64,000 nt of DNA. Source: Marinobacter salinisoli (lineage in GTDB: Bacteria; Pseudomonadota; Gammaproteobacteria; Pseudomonadales; Oleiphilaceae). The notes below the pieces were generated by a model that was not told the origin of the DNA, did no database searches, and saw nothing but the letters and a program-made list of their open reading frames with translations. The stretch lies in contig NZ_CP071247.1 in assembly GCF_017301335.1 (NCBI RefSeq), forward strand, positions 3,100,001 to 3,164,000, read 5' to 3'. Below, piece by piece: positions 58,076 through 64,000 of the stretch. A program made the position numbers and the translations under genes. Numbering within the stretch: position 1 is the stretch's first letter; each line of letters opens with the position of its first letter.

Positions 58076-59215
58076 CTAGCGAAAGGCCGCCTCAAGCACC
58101 ACAAACTTGGGGTTGGCATCCAACTGGCGCACCAGTGGAAAATAACTGCGCAGGCTGCGGTGGTAGCCCAGGTGCCGGTTACCGACCATCAGTAACCGGC
58201 CTGTTGGCGCCAGATGCTGCTTAGCATGGGCGAACAGCCGCAGCGCGATGTGATCGCCCACCACACCGCCCTCATGGAAGGGCGGGTTCAGGAAAATCCG
58301 CTCGAATTTACCGGCCTCCCGGGGAACGCCATCCGCGTGCTCAAACTGCACACTGGCAGCGGCCAATGCAGCCTGAACATTATGCCTGGCGCTGGCTACC
58401 GCCTGACTGGAGACATCGCTGAACGTAACCGCCAGATCAGGCCGTTCGTCGAGGATCGCCAAACCAACCACTCCATTGCCGCAGGCGAGGTCCAGAACCC
58501 GTTCCGCCGACGGCACATCAGACACCGCCTTGCGAACATGGGGAAGAAACAGCCGGGTCCCGATATCGAGCTTGTCCCGGGCGAAAACCGCAGGCAAAGC
58601 CTGAACCTTCAGGGCCTGGTTTTCCAGCGTGTAGCCCTTCCACGTCCCCGCCCATTCGCCGAGCTGTGCCGCCCCTGGCCGACAGACTATCACCCGGGCC
58701 TTTTTCCTCGCCGGGCACACCTGTTCTGTATGTACCGCCTGCGCGAACACGTCCACCCCACGATCAGGCAGATGCTTGATCATGCCACCGGCCAGTATCA
58801 GGCCGTCATCCGCCAGCACCCCGTTCAGCCAGCGCAGAAGCCAGGCCAGGTAATCGCTGTGCCTGGGGATTCGCAGAACGACAATGTCATACCTGCCTTC
58901 GGGAGGATTCAGCCAACTATGGACCCTGGCCGGTGCAGCCAGCGCCGGATTGAGACGGGCATTGTCCACGAGTGCACCTGGCACTGTCGCGCTATCGGCC
59001 ACCAGATCCGGTTTGAACGCGGCGAGGCCCAGGGTCAGCGCGCCGAACTGATCGTCCACCACCAGCATTCGAGGTTTTTCGGCGGGTGTGAAGCGCGCAT
59101 GCGCCTCAGCCAGCAGCAGTTCGTCGGCTGCATCCCAGGCACGCAACGCGGCCGCCTTGCCGGGCCGGGAAAGAGCGAGACTTCCATCAGGATGGTCAAG
59201 GGTGGAAACGGGCAT
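58076..59215 (-). CDS. rlmG: 23S rRNA (guanine-1835-N2)-methyltransferase RlmG
   Basis: A 379-residue tandem-domain methyltransferase. The N-terminal half is a degenerate methyltransferase fold; the C-terminal half has VLDLACGNGVVGLAILDERP and the catalytic N-P-P-F in FLNPPFHEGGVVGD. Length and ending fit RlmG, which modifies G1835 of 23S rRNA, rather than RsmC, whose homologue is the next gene upstream. It converges on the riboflavin synthase gene 3 bp away. Confidence 0.83.
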   Translation of the reverse strand: MPVSTLDHPDGSLALSRPGKAAALRAWDAADELLLAEAHARFTPAEKPRMLVVDDQFGALTLGLAAFKPDLVADSATVPGALVDNARLNPALAAPARVHSWLNPPEGRYDIVVLRIPRHSDYLAWLLRWLNGVLADDGLILAGGMIKHLPDRGVDVFAQAVHTEQVCPARKKARVIVCRPGAAQLGEWAGTWKGYTLENQALKVQALPAVFARDKLDIGTRLFLPHVRKAVSDVPSAERVLDLACGNGVVGLAILDERPDLAVTFSDVSSQAVASARHNVQAALAAASVQFEHADGVPREAGKFERIFLNPPFHEGGVVGDHIALRLFAHAKQHLAPTGRLLMVGNRHLGYHRSLRSYFPLVRQLDANPKFVVLEAAFR

Positions 59216-59353
59216 GGTCAGCCACTCACACGGAACTGGTTCACAGGAGGGGTATTCTAGGCTGTTTATTCTAGAAATAAATCCTAACGTTGGAGGCGAT
59301 CAGGTAGTACCCCTTTTTCGGTTGGCTCCGCTGTTCAAGGACGCGAACCTCTT

Positions 59354-59377
59354 GCCCCTTACCCCAGGGGCTTTTTT
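59354..59377 (+). terminator. Orphan rho-independent terminator (plus strand)
   Basis: GCCCCT-TACCCC-AGGGGC is followed directly by six T residues, a textbook terminator on the plus strand. Both flanking genes (rlmG, rsmC) are on the minus strand, so no annotated transcript ends here; a small plus-strand RNA from about 59260 to 59377 is possible. Confidence 0.7.
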
Positions 59378-59408
59378 CGTTTCAGGCTGTCAGAAACCGG
59401 GGTGATTA

Positions 59409-60455
59409 TCACCTTCGGAATGCGCGATAGACGGTAAAGCGACGATCTTCATGCAGCCGTTCAACGGGTCCGATACAACGTTGGATCAGCCCTGAATAAG
59501 GCAGGAAGGTGTTGGCGACCAGCCGCAGTTCGCCACCGGGACGCAAATGCCGGGACACACTCTGCAGAAACCGCTCGGTCATTGAGGTGTCCGTTTTGAC
59601 CCCGGAATGGAACGGTGGATTGGTCACCATCGCCGACCAGGTACCCTCAACACCGTCCAACCCGTCAGACGCCAGGATATTGCCTTTAGCATTCCCCCGC
59701 TCATAAGTCGCCTGAGCACAGATAACCGCCTGAGACTGAACGTCCAGTCCATCAACCTCGCTGCAGGCGCGGCCATTCTGCCGCTGCCAGCTCTGCAACC
59801 AGGTACCAATGACACCCGCTCCACAGGCGAAGTCGAGAATGCGATCCGCTGTGATCGGGGTTTCCGCCAGCGTGTCGAGCAACAGGCCGGTGCCGTCATC
59901 CAGTTCGCCGTGGCTGAAAATCCCGGGCAGCCCACACACATCGACGGTTACGCCGGCACGGCTGACTGTATGCCACTGCATCCACCGGGTCACATCAAAT
60001 GTGTCCAGTGGCTCGACACCTTCCGCACTCCAGATCTGACAGTGCCGGGCACTGTCGAGCTTGGTTGCGCCCGGCGCGACAGTCTTGAGCTGTTTAACGG
60101 CCCCGGCGATGCCTTCTTTCTTCTCACCCACCACCAGCAGCCGGCCCCCGGTTGCAATCAGCTTGCGCGCCAGTGCCAGCCGGAAATCCAGTTCCGTCCG
60201 GGCTTTGGGAAGAAAAACGACCACCGTATCAAACGCCGCTGCGCGCAAAGCCAAGTGGTCATACCCGAAAGCCACCTGCCAGCCCGGCTGGCCTGCCAGC
60301 AACCCTGCCTGACCGACGTGATCGCTCATCGCCAAACCGCCTTGCGGCAACTGGGCCAGTAATTCCGGCGCCGAAACACCTAACAGAGCTATACGACCAG
60401 CAAGAACCTGATTTACTCGAAGCAGGGCCTGATGTGAGTTGGGCATTGCAGACAT
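59409..60455 (-). CDS. rsmC: 16S rRNA (guanine-1207-N2)-methyltransferase RsmC
   Basis: A 348-residue two-domain methyltransferase related to RlmG. The N-terminal domain is catalytically silent; the C-terminal domain has ILDFACGAGVIGTWLQSW and MVTNPPFHSGVKTD. GIFSHGELDDGTGLLLDTL precedes motif I and is typical of RsmC, which methylates G1207 of 16S rRNA. Starts at 60455; a second ATG three codons later is also possible. About 190 bp with an opposite-strand terminator separates it from rlmG. Confidence 0.83.
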   Translation of the reverse strand: MSAMPNSHQALLRVNQVLAGRIALLGVSAPELLAQLPQGGLAMSDHVGQAGLLAGQPGWQVAFGYDHLALRAAAFDTVVVFLPKARTELDFRLALARKLIATGGRLLVVGEKKEGIAGAVKQLKTVAPGATKLDSARHCQIWSAEGVEPLDTFDVTRWMQWHTVSRAGVTVDVCGLPGIFSHGELDDGTGLLLDTLAETPITADRILDFACGAGVIGTWLQSWQRQNGRACSEVDGLDVQSQAVICAQATYERGNAKGNILASDGLDGVEGTWSAMVTNPPFHSGVKTDTSMTERFLQSVSRHLRPGGELRLVANTFLPYSGLIQRCIGPVERLHEDRRFTVYRAFRR

Positions 60456-60587
60456 GATTGGAAGTTTCCCGGACCTGGATTCATCGTCAGGCGGGATACT
60501 CTAACCGGAATTACCCGCCGAGTCTCGCCTGGAGCGAAAGCCTCGGAGGGTAACAGAGGGGTATGTAATTAGCAGTAGAAGGGGCCG

Positions 60588-60749
60588 TTATTTGTAGCGC
60601 GAGACAGTGCCCACGCGCAGGGCGTCTTCCGGAGACATATCCCAGCTTTCGGTCTGACGACTCCGCGGGGTGTGCGCCTCATTACCCTGAGTATTGCCGG
60701 TTTTCTTCTGGGTCAACGCTGTCAGCGCCTTCTGCATCAATTCTTTCAT
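60588..60749 (-). CDS. Small protein of 53 residues
   Basis: A short hydrophilic protein starting MKELMQKALTALTQKKTGN and ending MSPEDALRVGTVSRYK. AGGAGTGGAACC precedes the ATG at good spacing, which supports translation. No family is recognised. It lies about 145 bp after the NAD-glutamate dehydrogenase gene on the same strand. Downstream are two GC-rich hairpins (60490-60519 and 60518-60546) without T-runs. Confidence 0.6.
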   Translation of the reverse strand: MKELMQKALTALTQKKTGNTQGNEAHTPRSRQTESWDMSPEDALRVGTVSRYK

Positions 60750-60894
60750 GGTTCCACTCCTCAAACTCGCTGAGCTCAGCTTATCAAATGAGGCCAAAAC
60801 CAACTGTGATCGCGCCACCGTGCCACGGGTGACGCAGATCACGAAAAATTTGACGCTATTTTACATTCCTGTAATGCGGCGCCTGCAGGCCCTT

Positions 60895-63800
60895 TTACTC
60901 AGGCAAGGCCAGAGCCTCGGGCTGCGTGGTGTGCATGGTGGTTTGAGCCAGATCCAGCAGCTCCCGCAAGGCCACAGAGAACATGGCGTATTCCGGCTCC
61001 CGCACGGCCTTGAGCTCGGTCAGCATGGTTTTCCAGCGGCGAACCAGAGCACCATGACGATTGAGCCAGGCATCAACACACAAGGGTACATCCTCCGGCT
61101 TACCCGCCAGCTTCAGCACACCCACCGTCAGAGAGCGCTGCTGCCACTCCAGGTCTTCCCGGAAGCTTTCCCGGGCCAGCGCCTGCCAGTGAGAGACAGG
61201 CGTCAGTGAGGCAATTGCCCTGGCAAACCAGTTCAGGTCCAGCCGATCACCCAGGTCATAGTACAAGTTCGCCACGGTTTTCAGCGGCATCCCCGTGGAC
61301 TCTTGCGCCTCAATAATGCCTAGCGAGGAGTACAGGTAATCCGTGCCGGATACCACCGAAGCGAGCTCCTTGGACAGACCGGCATCCACCAGCGCATGGT
61401 GGCGTTTCTCCCAGGTGGTGCGGGCGTGATTACCCAGGTAGTCAGGCAGGCTGGCGGTAATCTGCCAAACGCTGTCGGCGAAACGCTCCATATGATTCTG
61501 GATGTTGAGTTCCGCCCGGCGATTGCGCAGCAGCCAGCGAACCGACCGGCGCATCAGACGCATCAGATCCTGCATCAGGTCCATTTGCAACTGGGCCGGC
61601 ACGTTAAAGTCCTGATCCTCGATCTTGTCCCACCAGTTGTCGATCCGGAACACGTCGCGGGCAATGATCCACGCGAGGGCAATGGACGGCGCATCAGCGC
61701 CGGTGGACTGACTCAGTCGCTCAACGAAGGTGATCCCCATGTGGTTCACCATATCGTTGGCAATCTGGGTTGCCACGATCTCGCGCCGCAACTGGTGCTC
61801 ACCCAGCTCCTTGGAGAACTTCTGGGTCAGCTCACGCGGAAACACCTTGTACATTTCACCCGCCAGCAACGGCTCATCCGGCAGCGAGGAATCGATCAGG
61901 GTCTGTTTCAGGTCACCCTTTACGTAGGAAATCAGAACCGACAGTTCCGGCCGGGTGAGCCCTTTCTTGTCGAATTTGCGTTCGGACAGGGTTTCATCGT
62001 CCGGCAGGAATTCCAGATCCCGGTTCAGCTTGCCCTCGTTCTCCAGCGTATTCATCAGACGACGGTATTCCTCGAGACGCTCGGCGGCGTCTTCGCTGGC
62101 GATACTGATGGCCTGGGTCTGGCGGTAATTGTTCTTCAGAACCAGAGCAGCCACATCGTCGGTCATCTCTTCCAGCATGATGTTGCGCTGCTTGGAAGTC
62201 AGATCCCCCATGGCCACCGCCTGGTTGAGCAGGATCTTCATGTTGACTTCATGGTCAGAACAATCAACGCCGCCGGAGTTATCGATGAAGTCGGTGTTAA
62301 GACGGCCACCGCGCAACGCGAACTCGATCCGGCCCAGCTGGGTCAGGCCCAGGTTACCGCCCTCACCCACCACCTTGCAGCGCAGGTCAGTGCCATTGAT
62401 CCGAAGCGCGTCATTGGCTTTGTCGCCGACATCGGAGTGGGTCTCGCTTTCGGCCTTCACATAGGTCCCGATGCCACCAACCCACAGCAGATCCACCTCG
62501 GCCTTCAGGATATGACTGATCAGCATGTTGGGCGGTACCTTGTCGGCCTTTATGCCCAGCAGCTTTTTCATCTCCGGGCTCACCGGGATGGACTTTGCGT
62601 TGCGACTGAACACGCCACCACCCTTGGAAATAAGCTTGGTGTCGTAATCCGTCCAGGAGGAACGGGGCAGCTCGAACAGGCGCTTGCGCTCTTTATAGCT
62701 CTTGTCCGGGTCCGGATTGGGGTCCACGAAGATGTGAATGTGGTTGAACGCGGCCACCAGTTTGGTCTTTTCCGAACACAGCATGCCGTTACCGAAAACG
62801 TCACCGCCCATGTCACCAATACCGATGGCGGTAAACTCGTCCATCGCCGGATTGATGCCCATTTCGCGGAAGTGCCGCTCTACTGACACCCAGGCACCCC
62901 GTGCGGTGATACCCATCTTCTTGTGGTCATAGCCATTGCTGCCACCGGAGGCAAACGCATCGCCCATCCAGAAGCCGTACTCGGCGGACAGGCCGTTGGC
63001 GATGTCGGAGAAGGTAGCCGTGCCTTTGTCCGCGGCCACCACCAGGTAATGGTCATCTTCATCGTGACGCACCACTCGCTCGGGCGGCTGGATACCGGAT
63101 TCCACCAGGTTGTCGGTGATATCCAGCAAGCCACGGATAAAGGTTTTGTAGGCTTCGATCCCCTCGGCCTGGAATGCCTCACGATCGGAGGGGTCCGGCA
63201 GCCGCTTGGCGACAAAACCGCCTTTGGCGCCAACCGGCACGATGACCGCGTTCTTCACCTGCTGGGCTTTCACCAGCCCCAGAATCTCGGTGCGGTAATC
63301 CTCGAACCGATCCGACCAGCGCAGCCCGCCACGGGCGACCTTGCCACCGCGCAGGTGCACACCCTCGACCCGCGGCGAATAGACGAAGATTTCGAACATC
63401 GGCAGCGGCAGCGGCATGTCGGGGATTTTTGAAGGGTCCAGCTTCACACTGATGTAAGGCTTGTGCCCTCCGCTGCCATCTGGCTGGTAATAGTTCGTTC
63501 GCAGGGTCGCCTGCATGAGCTCCAGGTACAGGCGCAGAACCCGGTCTTCGCTGAGGTTTTCAACCTGATCCAGGCCGGCATTGAACTCAATTTCCAGCTT
63601 CTGCTGCGCCGCCTGGCTCTTGCCGTCACTCTGGTACCGGTCGGGGCTGAAGCGCACCTCAAAGTAATCCAGCAGCGTTCGGGTCAGGTCGACATGATTG
63701 ACCAGGGTGTTGGAGATAAATGTCTGGCTGTTGGACACCCGGATCTGCTGCATATAACGGGCATAGGTGCGCAGCAGCGCGATTTCACGCCAGCTCATGT

Positions 63801-64000
63801 AGGAGGACAGCAGCAGACGGTTAAACGCGTCGTTCTCGGCGTCGCCGTGCCATACCCGGCGGAACAGGTCTTCGAAAATAGGCCGGATACGATGAATATC
63901 CACCACACCACCGGTAGAAGACTGCAACGTGAAATCGTGGATCCAGACGGTTTTATCATTGCGATCCACCACCTCGAACGGGTGCTCGCCGATGACCCGA
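60895..64000 (-). CDS. gdhB: NAD-glutamate dehydrogenase, large type (partial, C-terminal part)
   Basis: About 1035 residues visible; the gene continues beyond the right edge, as enzymes of this 180-kDa class have about 1600 residues. It oxidises glutamate to 2-oxoglutarate with NAD+. The catalytic core is recognisable: GGKVARGGLRWSDRFEDYR, VKNAVIVPVGAKGGFVAK, TFSDIANGLS with ASGGSNGYDHKKMGITARG (partly shown), AIGIGDMGGDVFGNGML and VGEGGNLGLTQ. The long helical C-terminal domain is typical. Amino-acid catabolism feeding the TCA cycle is expected. Confidence 0.93.
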   Translation of the reverse strand, partial: RVIGEHPFEVVDRNDKTVWIHDFTLQSSTGGVVDIHRIRPIFEDLFRRVWHGDAENDAFNRLLLSSYMSWREIALLRTYARYMQQIRVSNSQTFISNTLVNHVDLTRTLLDYFEVRFSPDRYQSDGKSQAAQQKLEIEFNAGLDQVENLSEDRVLRLYLELMQATLRTNYYQPDGSGGHKPYISVKLDPSKIPDMPLPLPMFEIFVYSPRVEGVHLRGGKVARGGLRWSDRFEDYRTEILGLVKAQQVKNAVIVPVGAKGGFVAKRLPDPSDREAFQAEGIEAYKTFIRGLLDITDNLVESGIQPPERVVRHDEDDHYLVVAADKGTATFSDIANGLSAEYGFWMGDAFASGGSNGYDHKKMGITARGAWVSVERHFREMGINPAMDEFTAIGIGDMGGDVFGNGMLCSEKTKLVAAFNHIHIFVDPNPDPDKSYKERKRLFELPRSSWTDYDTKLISKGGGVFSRNAKSIPVSPEMKKLLGIKADKVPPNMLISHILKAEVDLLWVGGIGTYVKAESETHSDVGDKANDALRINGTDLRCKVVGEGGNLGLTQLGRIEFALRGGRLNTDFIDNSGGVDCSDHEVNMKILLNQAVAMGDLTSKQRNIMLEEMTDDVAALVLKNNYRQTQAISIASEDAAERLEEYRRLMNTLENEGKLNRDLEFLPDDETLSERKFDKKGLTRPELSVLISYVKGDLKQTLIDSSLPDEPLLAGEMYKVFPRELTQKFSKELGEHQLRREIVATQIANDMVNHMGITFVERLSQSTGADAPSIALAWIIARDVFRIDNWWDKIEDQDFNVPAQLQMDLMQDLMRLMRRSVRWLLRNRRAELNIQNHMERFADSVWQITASLPDYLGNHARTTWEKRHHALVDAGLSKELASVVSGTDYLYSSLGIIEAQESTGMPLKTVANLYYDLGDRLDLNWFARAIASLTPVSHWQALARESFREDLEWQQRSLTVGVLKLAGKPEDVPLCVDAWLNRHGALVRRWKTMLTELKAVREPEYAMFSVALRELLDLAQTTMHTTQPEALALPE

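Noticed and set aside
60800..60840. Sigma-54 promoter (TGGCACG on the minus strand before the 53-residue gene)
   Set aside because: The -24 element matches, but no GC-containing -12 element follows at the required distance.

Overview
The window reads as a GC-rich gammaproteobacterial chromosome, most likely Marinobacter or a close marine relative (inferred from gene content, not from a search). Support comes from a complete Na+-translocating NADH:quinone reductase operon with its maturation genes, a phaB-phasin-phaC polyhydroxybutyrate cluster, a lipase-foldase pair and a large NAD-glutamate dehydrogenase. The block sthA, nqrM, apbE, nqrF-A, gap, mfd, csiV, MTI phosphorylase and psrA matches, from memory, the order around PA2991-PA3006 of Pseudomonas aeruginosa. 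No tRNA, rRNA, CRISPR array, intact insertion sequence or integrase was seen.

Layout. 0-5 kb: small metabolic and envelope genes (carboxymuconolactone decarboxylase family, YtoQ, DUF302, MFS transporter, secreted glycerophosphodiesterase, ElyC-like). 5.1-8.6 kb: PHB operon with an FNR/Anr-like box upstream and a strong hairpin at each gene junction. 8.6-13 kb: two AraC-type regulators, an alpha/beta hydrolase and an epimerase/reductase. 13-19 kb: lipA-lifO, an SdsA-type alkylsulfatase, a methyltransferase and an exported hydrolase. 19-22 kb: an accessory patch bounded by AT-rich DNA, with a DUF4377-like small protein and a translationally coupled pair: an astacin-type protease without a signal peptide and a very acidic protein carrying a repeated D-G-G-x-A-P motif. 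22-27 kb: a three-gene MksB-MksF-MksE condensin operon with decayed coding sequence touching its 5' end. 27-29 kb: CIA30-domain protein and an Old-Yellow-Enzyme homologue. 29-33 kb: one 1282-residue protein fusing a SAM methyltransferase, a PLD-type nuclease, an SF2 helicase, a LexA/S24-like domain and a DUF3427-like C-terminus, divergent from dusA; it is the best candidate for an undescribed (probably defence) system. 33-38 kb: dusA, transaldolase, terB-like, DAHP synthase and ugpQ-like. 38-47 kb: sthA and the nqr cluster. 47-57 kb: gap, mfd, csiV, MTI phosphorylase, mscS-type channel, L,D-transpeptidase and psrA with two tandem PsrA-type operators. 57-64 kb: riboflavin synthase, rlmG, rsmC, a 53-residue protein and the C-terminal part of NAD-glutamate dehydrogenase, which runs off the right edge.

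Functional themes are carbon and redox storage (PHB, Nqr, SthA), lipid and surfactant hydrolysis (lipase, alkylsulfatase, two GDPDs), genome maintenance (Mfd, Mks) and two accessory patches. Starts were moved inward from the longest reading frame wherever a Shine-Dalgarno sequence or family length supported it.
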